DNA of 24,471 nucleotides from a virus, in IMG/VR virus record IMGVR_UViG_3300025141_000717, positions 1 through 24,471 of that record; one strand, given 5' to 3'. Under the pieces are notes generated by a model. The model was not told where the DNA came from. It ran no database searches and was given only the letters and a program-made list of their open reading frames with translations. Made by a program: the position numbers and the translations under genes. Position 1 is the first letter of the stretch, and every line of letters starts with the position of its first letter. Below are positions 17,995 to 24,090 of this stretch, in pieces.

Positions 17995-20175
17995 TTATGC
18001 TGTTGCGTTAGATAACATCATGCTTAAATTTTGTAAATCACCAGAATTCATTTGTCTCAATAATTTCTTAACATTAACAGTAGCGTTTTCTCCTTCACCT
18101 TTAACTGTTAAGGTACCAGTAAGTTCTATAGGGCCTCCAGTACCCCCAATATTTGTAGTTAAATTAGTGTTGGTTGTATTAATCTTATTACTCATATCTG
18201 TTATTGAGTCTCCTAATAATGAGGTACCCCCTAAGAGTAGGTCATCTTTGTCAAATTGTACTGGTGCCATTCCTGGCCTTAATATAAAATCCTCTACCTC
18301 TACAGTGTTCGGGTTTCCTTGTGGTATTAACCCCATACTTCTTAACCCGTCTAGTATAACCTTAGCGGCGTCGGCACCTACCTTGTTATTAGTTGGGTCC
18401 ATTTGTTGTGCTTGAAAGTCAGCTAAAAATCCTTTTACATCCCCTTTACCTAACATCTCCTGTTGTGGTGCTGTAAGTAACTCCATCTTGTCCCCGAGTT
18501 GTTGACTTAGACTGGCCATCATCATATTACTTGCTGCAGCGTCTCCACCACCTTTCCTTACCATCATTCTCATTCCACTATCAATCGTGGCTAAATACTG
18601 ATTTGCTTTTTCAGCTACGGTAAGTTGTTGTTTATAGACATCGGAGTCGGACATTCCTACCTGTTTTAATTCTTCTATTTGTTCCGCACTTAATTTATCC
18701 ACATCAACCATTTTATCTAAACTAGGTATTCTTACTTGCATTTCTCCACCCTCACCCATCTGTGCCATACTTGATATTAACTCCTTGTCTTCTTCGGTTA
18801 CATTATCCAAAAATTCCATTTCTGAAAATACTTCTGCTCGTCTTGCGGATTTAACTGCATGGTCTGCTAAGTCTTGATACGACATTCCCATAGCATCCGC
18901 CATATCTTTTAATTGTCTTCTTTGTTCTGGTGATATTACAAATTTACCCTTTTCTTCATCAAAGGTTACTGCGGCTGCAGCGGTATCCATTATAGCTTCT
19001 TGTAGACCTTCTAGGTCATTAGTCGCCATATACATTAATTTAAATGGGTCTTGTAAATCACCTACTGCCCCACCTATTACTTGCATTCTTGCCGCAAAAT
19101 CAATTGCTCCTTCTGGGTCAAAGAATTTATCCGCTAATGAAGTAACCGTACCCATTTCCAGACCTAGCGCTTGACCTCTTGCGACCATCCTAGCTAAACC
19201 TTCAACACCCCTTTCAAAGCCATACGTATTAACTAATTTAAGATTTGCTGACATATTACCCATAAATTTCTCCATCACCACACCAAATTGTCTTCCGGTA
19301 TCTATAATGTCAGACATTGCATTATCAGTTTCATCTACTTTACCCATCGCTTTATCTAAACTAAACCCTATAACGTCAAAACCTTCAGAGAAAGCACCCG
19401 CATCAAACCCAGATAAAGTTTTAGTTAATAATGCAGCTCTTTCTGTTACCTCAGGAGAAATTCTTAGTTTTCTCCCAATTTCCATAGTTATATCTTTAAA
19501 AGTCTCGAATAACTGATGTACTTGAATACCCCATCTCGCACTAGAAGCACCAGCTTCATTTAATTCTTCAATAGTGTCAAATAATTGTTGGTTTGACATT
19601 CCTATAGTTTGGGATATGTCTACACGTAGAGTATCTTCTAATGCTAACATGTCTAGAAGGACGTCCATGTTAGCAATCACTTTACCACCTGATGTGTCAA
19701 GCTGTGTCATGAGGTCCTGCATCTTTTCTAGGTCACCCCATTGCATTCCTTCATTAGGTGTTCGTTGTTTACCCACCATCTCGGCATGTTTACCCCAAGC
19801 ACTCGTCGCTGAGCCTCTACTATTACCCCCAGCATTCCTTGGATAACCTTTATTGCCGTTACAGAACCAAGCATTACCATTAACCATAAAATCACGTCCT
19901 CTATCAGTCCCTGCCGTACATATAGCGTCCGCTTCAGATTGGTCACTATAAGATGGGATTGGGTTGTTTATCCCTAAGTTTTTTGCTAACTTATAGGATA
20001 GTGGATTTCCTTTTATTCCATACTTTTTAATGGAATTAACTCTGGCTTGGTGATTGGGTTCGTCTTTGTAGTTAAAGATACCGATTGGTACTCCTAATTC
20101 TGGGTGAAAAGCGATGTATGGCTTAGCCCCTGATAGGATGTGCTCAATAAATAATTGTTTCAAAAATTTAAACAT
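17995..20175 (-). CDS. Probable tail tape measure protein with an unusual N-terminal domain
   Basis: Thought to set tail length and chaperone DNA entry. Residues about 145-700 are helix-rich with Ala/Gly/Met-rich segments typical of tape measures (for example AMGKVDETDNAMSDII, FMGNMSANLKL, MDTAAAAVTFDE, GLARMVARGQALG). The position between the gp26-like/overlapping ORF pair and baseplate genes is the classical tape-measure position. At 726 residues, and about 1.5 angstrom per residue from other phages, a tail near 110 nm would be expected at most. The first 130 residues differ: aromatic, Pro/Gly-rich, with Cys86 and Cys105 in a GRDFMVNGNAWFCNGNKGYP segment, and no coiled coil. A TATTTATA element lies 15 nt upstream of ATG 20175. 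No transmembrane helix is obvious. Confidence 0.65.
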   Translation of the reverse strand: MFKFLKQLFIEHILSGAKPYIAFHPELGVPIGIFNYKDEPNHQARVNSIKKYGIKGNPLSYKLAKNLGINNPIPSYSDQSEADAICTAGTDRGRDFMVNGNAWFCNGNKGYPRNAGGNSRGSATSAWGKHAEMVGKQRTPNEGMQWGDLEKMQDLMTQLDTSGGKVIANMDVLLDMLALEDTLRVDISQTIGMSNQQLFDTIEELNEAGASSARWGIQVHQLFETFKDITMEIGRKLRISPEVTERAALLTKTLSGFDAGAFSEGFDVIGFSLDKAMGKVDETDNAMSDIIDTGRQFGVVMEKFMGNMSANLKLVNTYGFERGVEGLARMVARGQALGLEMGTVTSLADKFFDPEGAIDFAARMQVIGGAVGDLQDPFKLMYMATNDLEGLQEAIMDTAAAAVTFDEEKGKFVISPEQRRQLKDMADAMGMSYQDLADHAVKSARRAEVFSEMEFLDNVTEEDKELISSMAQMGEGGEMQVRIPSLDKMVDVDKLSAEQIEELKQVGMSDSDVYKQQLTVAEKANQYLATIDSGMRMMVRKGGGDAAASNMMMASLSQQLGDKMELLTAPQQEMLGKGDVKGFLADFQAQQMDPTNNKVGADAAKVILDGLRSMGLIPQGNPNTVEVEDFILRPGMAPVQFDKDDLLLGGTSLLGDSITDMSNKINTTNTNLTTNIGGTGGPIELTGTLTVKGEGENATVNVKKLLRQMNSGDLQNLSMMLSNATA

Positions 20176-20190
20176 AAAGATTCGTTTAAC

Positions 20191-20198
20191 TATAAATA
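20191..20198 (-). promoter_or_regulatory. TATTTATA element upstream of the tape-measure-like gene
   Basis: An exact copy lies 15 nt before ATG 20175, embedded in the inverted repeat AACTAT-TT-ATAGTT and touching the stop of the overlapping small ORF. It may allow a separate transcript for the tape measure. Confidence 0.4.
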
Positions 20199-20199
20199 G

Positions 20200-20427
20200 T
20201 TAGAATCTGTTTTTGCTTTTGTTCTTTGCCTGTTCGTGAGCCTCATTTTTCTTTTCAAATTCTTCAATTAGTTTACCAATGTAAAATCTTCTTTCAAATG
20301 TAGGCATTTGTAATAAATCAGTATAAGGGATATGTAAGTGGCGCATTAAGAAGTAAAACTCTTGCAATAGGGCATTCCTATAGCCCGTAGAAAGGACGAA
20401 AAAACTCAACACCCAATGAAATTGCAA
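20200..20427 (-). CDS. Small ORF in the +1 frame overlapping the gp26-like gene; probable frameshift extension (tail assembly chaperone type)
   Basis: This 75-codon frame begins inside the gp26-like gene: a TGA closes it at 20434-20436 and the only early start is TTG at 20425-20427. Its conserved-looking part is LLQEFYFLMRHLHIPYTDLL, then MPTFERRFYIGKLIEEFEKK and a Lys/Asn-rich tail. The pattern of xMPxxxRRFYIxKL is common in small proteins encoded just before phage tape measures. Because that part starts before the first ATG (20344-20346), fusion to the upstream protein by ribosomal frameshifting is more likely than separate initiation. A TTTTTTC run at 20398-20404 lies in the overlap. A fused product would be about 312 residues. 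The alternatives are TTG start (75 aa) or ATG start (48 aa). In T4, gp51 fills the matching slot. Confidence 0.6.
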   Translation of the reverse strand: MQFHWVLSFFVLSTGYRNALLQEFYFLMRHLHIPYTDLLQMPTFERRFYIGKLIEEFEKKNEAHEQAKNKSKNRF

Positions 20428-21139
20428 CTTTCATTTCTTCTCCTGATGGTGTTTTTTGGGTAACATTTAAATCCAATGCTGGGGTATTATTTTTAACAAC
20501 TTTTCTAATGTCTTGTGAGTCTTTGATTGGCATTGTCTGTATAAATTGTGCTATAGTCATTCTATCTCTAACCCCATCTATCTCTACTACCATTTTTTCA
20601 AGTTGTTTTGTCATGTAAGGACTTATCGGGTCGTTTTTATGTGTTTCATTAAGTTCTATTAATTCTTTAGTGTCTACCGGTGTTAATAACTTTAATTTAG
20701 TTTTTTTCTTAGACTTTTCTAAATAGAATTCAAATTCATTTTTTTCGTCAAACTTAACATTTATATCTTTAGTTTTTAAAATAGATAAATCTATATTTGT
20801 TGTAAATTTTTCTTTAGTCTTAGGGTCTGTAAGTTGTACCGTATATTCTGAACCAAATGCTGTATTACGTAAAAAAATTAGAATAGCTTGTTTGTCACAC
20901 TCCGGCATATCGATAGGACTAATGTCCTTATCTAATACTTTTTTACTTATTAGTTGATTGACTAAATCTCCGGTTCCTTGTAATGACTGAGACGCTAAAA
21001 GGTTTTCATCAGAAGCATTTAAATAGGTTACTTTAACACTTTTTTTCTTATTAGTATAAAATATCCCTTCTGAAGGTAGTGTTACCATATCGTATGGTAA
21101 AATAGTTTCTGTATCTGGTCTTAAATTATCTTGTAACAT
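20378..21139 (-). CDS. T4 gp26-like baseplate/tail assembly protein
   Basis: The 253-residue protein has features of the T4 gp26 baseplate-hub assembly family: an N-terminal DMVTLPSEGIFYTNKK segment (about 18-33), then MPECDKQAILIFLRNTAFGSEYTVQ (about 77-101, given as a region) and a Cys in that helix. Charged beta segments follow, with a helix rich in ISPYMTKQLEKMVVEIDGV and TIAQFIQTMPIKD. It lies after the tail tube and before the tape measure, where tail assembly chaperones are encoded. Its last 18 codons overlap a second frame with a slippery TTTTTTC (20398-20404), suggesting a G/GT-like pair. It is soluble and has no signal peptide. A 162-nt gap upstream holds the tail-tube terminator and a TATA-rich leader. 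Confidence 0.72.
   Translation of the reverse strand: MLQDNLRPDTETILPYDMVTLPSEGIFYTNKKKSVKVTYLNASDENLLASQSLQGTGDLVNQLISKKVLDKDISPIDMPECDKQAILIFLRNTAFGSEYTVQLTDPKTKEKFTTNIDLSILKTKDINVKFDEKNEFEFYLEKSKKKTKLKLLTPVDTKELIELNETHKNDPISPYMTKQLEKMVVEIDGVRDRMTIAQFIQTMPIKDSQDIRKVVKNNTPALDLNVTQKTPSGEEMKVAISLGVEFFRPFYGL
20398..20404 (-). other. Possible ribosomal slip site (TTTTTTC) in the gp26-like/small ORF overlap
   Basis: In the gp26 frame it reads TTT TTT C(GT). A P-site Phe-tRNA could move +1 onto TTC, or back 2 onto TTT, and enter the frame of the small ORF. A short inverted repeat (ATAGG/CCTAT, 20367-20381) follows around the gp26 stop. Established tail-chaperone pairs in other phages use -1, -2 or +1 shifts; here the direction is deduced from the frames only. 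Confidence 0.45.
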
Positions 21140-21256
21140 AAATTATCTTTATTTATATATATATATATCGCTTTTTATTTTATTAGTAAATAATAAGTTA
21201 TTATATTGCATATAAAGCTTTGGCATTTATATTAAGAAAGTAAAGTGTTTAAACAA

Positions 21257-21282
21257 AAAAAGTCCTTAATTAAGGACTTTTT
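21257..21282. terminator. Hairpin terminator after the tail tube gene
   Basis: A perfect 26-bp palindrome centred on GTCCTTAATTAAGGAC with A/T flanks begins 20 nt after the tail-tube stop (21302) in the leftward direction and is followed by seven T on that strand. It would separate tail-tube mRNA from the downstream gp26-like operon. It is symmetric and could work in both directions. Confidence 0.85.
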
Positions 21283-21301
21283 CATTCTATTTAAAATTTT
21301 A

Positions 21302-21790
21302 TTAATAAACTAAAATACATCTGTCTGGCCTTAAGGTAGCTGAAATAGTAGCTAGTCCGTCATCACTATAACCTAAACTATCGAAATTAACATCGGTAAG
21401 GAAAGTTCCTTGTAAAATCCATTTTTCTACTACAACACCTGTTGGGTCTAATAATTCTAAGTCAATATTTTTCTTGTATCCTGCCGCGTAACCCATTCTA
21501 CCAGTTACTGATTCTGAATGTAATCTTACCCATTCCATAAGTGCTTGAGCTGCTGAAGGACCGATTGGGTCTCTAAATGTAACACTTATTGTCCCCCAGT
21601 TGAATCTACCAGCAACATAAGTAGATGTGTTTAAAAATGGTACTTCTACTGAATTTATTGTTATTTGTGGTCTAGATGTACTTTCCACATACCATTCGTT
21701 GATACCTAACGAAGAATCAAATCTTAATATAAACCTATTCTTTCTTTTAGGTTCGTAGGGTATCGGCATTTTCATTAATAAATCGGCCAT
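21302..21790 (-). CDS. Tail tube protein, T4 gp19 type
   Basis: Main protein of the inner tail tube, through which DNA passes. The 162-residue length is that of gp19 (T4: 163). Characteristic elements are NRFILRFDSSLGINEWYVES near 18-37, PQITINSVEVPFLN, FRDPIGPSAAQALMEWVR (about 73-90), and the closing DLELLDPTGVVVEKWILQG with FLTDVNFDSLGYSDDG and ISATLRPDRCIL. It appears to be its own transcription unit: a TATTTATA element 37 nt upstream and a strong hairpin terminator 20 nt after its stop, as expected for a protein needed in many copies. No Shine-Dalgarno is seen; the leader is A-rich. The sheath gene is not in the window. Confidence 0.92.
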   Translation of the reverse strand: MADLLMKMPIPYEPKRKNRFILRFDSSLGINEWYVESTSRPQITINSVEVPFLNTSTYVAGRFNWGTISVTFRDPIGPSAAQALMEWVRLHSESVTGRMGYAAGYKKNIDLELLDPTGVVVEKWILQGTFLTDVNFDSLGYSDDGLATISATLRPDRCILVY

Positions 21791-21827
21791 ATCTTTTAAT
21801 TTTAGTTTTTTACTTTTTTATTATATC

Positions 21828-21835
21828 TATAAATA
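21828..21835 (-). promoter_or_regulatory. TATTTATA element upstream of the tail tube gene
   Basis: An exact copy (context GATATATTTATAGATATAAT) lies 37 nt before ATG 21790. Together with the terminator at 21257-21282 it delimits the tail tube as a single-gene unit. Confidence 0.45.
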
Positions 21836-21857
21836 TATCGGTAATGAAAAAAACATA

Positions 21858-22721
21858 CTAGTTTAACTGTTTTAGTATTATTTTATTCATACCACCTTCT
21901 GAAGTGTCATAAACTACGAAGTCCACATCAGGGAATTCAATCTGTAAAACTTCTTCAATAAAGGGAACTATAGCATTTATGTTACCCAAATCATCGTCAC
22001 TAAACCCAATCGATAATTTATTATATTTTGTATTTACCATTTCAGAGGTTTTAGCTACTATTTTGGTAACATAATCCCTTAAAGCTATTTTTTTACTTTC
22101 TTCGGGACGTGACGCTAAACTATCCTCTACCCCAAACTTATCTATAAATTCAGTTGACGTCACTGGGTGGTACTCGTGAGAATCTAAATAAGTCTTTAAT
22201 ATAAGTTCTGGTGTTTTACCGTCTAATTCTGGTATTTGTTGTTGTATATTATCTATCATTTGAGCTAATTCTTCTTCATTAAATGTGTGGGAGATAACAA
22301 AATCCATACCTTTTCTTAGTGTTTCCGGTTTATGTCCACGAGCTGTTATTATTGATATTGGATTTCCGTAAATTAAAGCTTCTTTAAACTTATCAAATGA
22401 TGGGGCAAAAGACTTGGTATTTAGGGCTTCCTCTAAATCATTTATAAAGCCATCGTCATCTATAAAATTATCGAATGCTCCATCGTCTAATTTATAATTT
22501 TCATCATCCCTTATGGCAGCAAACTCCTCCGTTCCAACATTAATATTTTCCCAACCATCATTGGTTTTCTTTAACATCTTTATTGTAGTTGGCATAATCA
22601 TTATATTATCATCCCAATCGAAAGAATAAGCTCTAACATTTGATGTGTCGGCATTTTGTTCTTTTAATAGATTACTTATTTTAAATAATTGGTCTTTTGT
22701 TATTATAATATTTTTTACCAT
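21858..22721 (-). CDS. HAD-superfamily hydrolase-like protein
   Basis: Probable phosphatase-like enzyme of the HAD superfamily; substrate unknown. With start ATG 22721 it has 287 residues. Motif I is SFDWDDN (Asp35 nucleophile, Asp37 acid/base), motif II is SIITARGHKPET with the Thr, a Lys-containing helix follows, and motif IV is GFSDDDLGN near residue 245. A large cap/insertion (about 50-105) and an N-terminal helix (ITKDQLFKISNLLKEQ) precede and surround the core. A longer frame with TTG at 22734-22736 is open, but ATG 22721 fits better. A TATTTATA element ends only 4 nt before this ATG. Phage HADs often trim nucleic acid ends or nucleotides, as T4 Pnkp does; the role here is not inferable. 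It is transcribed away from the rightward lipoprotein gene, 56 nt apart. Confidence 0.68.
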   Translation of the reverse strand: MVKNIIITKDQLFKISNLLKEQNADTSNVRAYSFDWDDNIMIMPTTIKMLKKTNDGWENINVGTEEFAAIRDDENYKLDDGAFDNFIDDDGFINDLEEALNTKSFAPSFDKFKEALIYGNPISIITARGHKPETLRKGMDFVISHTFNEEELAQMIDNIQQQIPELDGKTPELILKTYLDSHEYHPVTSTEFIDKFGVEDSLASRPEESKKIALRDYVTKIVAKTSEMVNTKYNKLSIGFSDDDLGNINAIVPFIEEVLQIEFPDVDFVVYDTSEGGMNKIILKQLN

Positions 22722-22725
22722 ATAA

Positions 22726-22733
22726 TATAAATA
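22726..22733 (-). promoter_or_regulatory. TATTTATA element upstream of the HAD-like gene
   Basis: An exact copy lies 4 nt before ATG 22721. If it is a promoter, the mRNA would be nearly leaderless, or the real start codon would lie further downstream. Confidence 0.35.
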
Positions 22734-22742
22734 CAAATTAAT

Positions 22743-22773
22743 TTTGTTTATTCATATATTTTATTTATCTTTG
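22743..22773 (+). promoter_or_regulatory. Bacteroidetes-type housekeeping promoter (TTTG-N19-TATCTTTG)
   Basis: TTTG at 22743-22746 and TATCTTTG at 22766-22773 are separated by 19 nt, matching the established -33/-7 consensus TTTG/TAnnTTTG of the Bacteroidetes primary sigma factor. The ATG of the lipoprotein follows 4 nt after the box, so transcription would start at or very near the start codon (leaderless or nearly so). It implies expression by host polymerase without phage factors. Confidence 0.8.
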
Positions 22774-22777
22774 TAGT
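22763..22777 (+). repeat. Left arm of a 15-bp inverted repeat around the lipoprotein gene
   Basis: ATTTATCTTTGTAGT contains the -7 promoter box and ends at the base before the lipoprotein ATG. Its exact reverse complement lies at 23376-23390, 25 nt after the lipoprotein stop. Confidence 0.75.
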
Positions 22778-23350
22778 ATGAAAAATATTATAAAGCTATT
22801 ATGTGTTTTATTGTTGGTATCCTGTGAAACCGAACCACTATACATGCCTTGTACAACACAATACCCTACTACTCAAAACCCTACATCGTATGTAGATATT
22901 AATTTTCTAGATGGTTGTTGGAAATTACTTGGTGGTAAACTATATATGGAGAATCTAGAAACTGGTGAATCTACTGAAATGTTGCATTTTCAATATAGTG
23001 ATACTAGTAGTCTAAGATATAATGGAAGTATGTATGAATTTGAGGATATAATAAAAAAGGATACTGATTGGTGTTTTGATTTCCCTGTGGATGTTCCTGG
23101 GATGGGTTATTTTATTTTAAATGGTGATTCTTTGTATCCTTATGGTTTATCTGTTACATCTAATAACCTTACTATCACAGAGCCTTTAGTTGGTTCATAT
23201 TTGCTTTTAGGCGGTTCCTCACGCCCATTAGTGTATGAAATAATAAGTTTAGAAAATAAAATAGTTAATTTTTATGTTCAAGAAACTTACGAAAACATAG
23301 ATGGGTACAATTATAGATATTATTCCAAATTAAAATTTAAAAAATACTAA
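22778..23350 (+). CDS. Predicted lipoprotein of the rightward cassette
   Basis: Secreted lipoprotein of 190 residues, presumably in the host envelope. The N-terminus MKNIIKLLCVLLLVSC is a type II signal peptide with lipobox LVSC; Cys16 would be lipidated. The following ETE resembles acidic surface-export signals reported for Bacteroidetes lipoproteins, but the match is partial. The mature part is beta-rich with GCWKLLGGKLY near residue 46 and Cys pairs, resembling small lipocalin-like lipoproteins; I would not name a family. It is on the opposite strand to nearly all other genes and is preceded by a canonical Bacteroidetes promoter ending 4 nt before the ATG, so the mRNA is nearly leaderless. 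No downstream Met could serve. Superinfection exclusion or host-surface alteration is a plausible, unproven role. Confidence 0.82.
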   Translation: MKNIIKLLCVLLLVSCETEPLYMPCTTQYPTTQNPTSYVDINFLDGCWKLLGGKLYMENLETGESTEMLHFQYSDTSSLRYNGSMYEFEDIIKKDTDWCFDFPVDVPGMGYFILNGDSLYPYGLSVTSNNLTITEPLVGSYLLLGGSSRPLVYEIISLENKIVNFYVQETYENIDGYNYRYYSKLKFKKY

Positions 23351-23375
23351 TTAAAAATAACCCACCTCAAACGAA

Positions 23376-23390
23376 ACTACAAAGATAAAT
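23376..23390 (-). repeat. Right arm of the 15-bp inverted repeat
   Basis: The exact reverse complement of 22763-22777. Read leftward it gives TATCTTTG (23387-23380) with CTTG 21 nt upstream, a weaker promoter match that would run antisense through the lipoprotein gene. Confidence 0.75.
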
Positions 23391-23447
23391 TTTACGTATA
23401 TAATAATACAAGCCGACTGTTTAACCAACCAAATAAAATCAAATCAA

Positions 23448-24041
23448 ATGAAAAAAATCCTTACCATATTACTAACTTTAGTTTCCTTAACTTCATTTTC
23501 TCAATCTATATGGAGAAATACTGAGTTAGAGAAAGTAGTTTTTGACGAAATTAATATCCATAGACAAAGTGTGGGTTCAGATGCAGTGGTATGGGATGAT
23601 AATAATAGAACAGCTCTTCCTTATTCGGAACTATTAACAAGTAAAATAGAGGAGAATAACAAACAACGTCTAGTTCATTGTGTTTGTCAACCTGGTAGTG
23701 AAATTTTAATAGATGTACCAGCTGTAAATTACGATAACACACCTAAACCACATAAAGAGATTGCAGAGATGATGGTCTATTATTGGAATAGGTCTCCTAT
23801 GCATAAAACGTGTATGGAATATAATGGAGTTGTGAGAGCTTTTGTTGCTATTCAGATGTATGTGGATGACAAGGGAGTGACTAGAGCGTTAGCGGTAGTT
23901 CAATTTAGACAACCTATACAATATTATATTGATACCGGTTATGGTAAGGATGGTGAAAACCAAGATGCATTCACACCAATTCATGCAAAAACAAACAACC
24001 AAAATAAATTAAAAAACCCTTGGGTTTGGGTATTGAGGTAA
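23448..24041 (+). CDS. Secreted CAP/SCP-superfamily-like protein
   Basis: The N-terminus MKKILTILLTLVSLTSFSQS is a clear Sec signal peptide with a flavobacterial-type cleavage region (SFSQ). The mature protein (about 178 residues) has a CAP-like outline: EINIHRQSVGSDAVVWDD near 34-51 fits the first helix and 'hxLxwd' part, GSEILI (near 83) the GENI position, and YYWNRSPMHKTCM (about 111-123) the W-x-x-SPxH motif, followed by the strand AVVQF. The Cys pair HCVC is unusual. Assignment is moderate because the His/Glu cavity set is only partly visible. It follows the lipoprotein gene by 97 nt with no strong own promoter and is closed by a hairpin terminator, so both probably share a transcript. 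It acts outside the cytoplasm; the target is unknown. Confidence 0.65.
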   Translation: MKKILTILLTLVSLTSFSQSIWRNTELEKVVFDEINIHRQSVGSDAVVWDDNNRTALPYSELLTSKIEENNKQRLVHCVCQPGSEILIDVPAVNYDNTPKPHKEIAEMMVYYWNRSPMHKTCMEYNGVVRAFVAIQMYVDDKGVTRALAVVQFRQPIQYYIDTGYGKDGENQDAFTPIHAKTNNQNKLKNPWVWVLR

Positions 24042-24045
24042 AAAT

Positions 24046-24071
24046 AAAAAAGGACCGTGTGGTCCTTTTTT
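24046..24071. terminator. Bidirectional rho-independent terminator between convergent genes
   Basis: A hairpin with 11-bp arms (A-run plus GGACC, loop GTGT, GGTCC plus T-run) lies between the stop of the CAP-like gene (24041) and the stop of the leftward gene (24091). Both strands show a T-run after the stem, so it can end transcription from either side. Confidence 0.9.
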
Positions 24072-24090
24072 AATTATATATAAATATCTT

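Noticed and set aside
19728-19946. 72-codon leftward frame inside the tape-measure-like gene
   Set aside because: It overlaps completely in another frame a long gene with consistent tape-measure composition, and no conserved motif is seen.
21151-21168. TATATATATA run upstream of the gp26-like gene as a regulatory repeat
   Set aside because: A simple dinucleotide run in AT-rich spacer; no repeated counterpart elsewhere and no supporting motif beyond the opposite-orientation 8-mer next to it.
22734-22736. TTG as the start of the HAD-like gene
   Set aside because: An ATG five codons downstream gives a protein beginning MVKNIIITKDQ, and the TTG lies next to and partly upstream of the TATTTATA element.
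23399-23404. TATAAT upstream of the CAP-like gene as a separate sigma70-type promoter
   Set aside because: The host-type consensus is TTTG/TAnnTTTG and a TATAAT in AT-rich spacer is expected by chance; read-through from the lipoprotein promoter is simpler.
24009-24032. Small hairpin (AACCC-TT-GGGTT) near the end of the CAP-like gene as a terminator
   Set aside because: It lies inside the coding sequence and lacks a T-run; the strong terminator at 24046-24071 follows.
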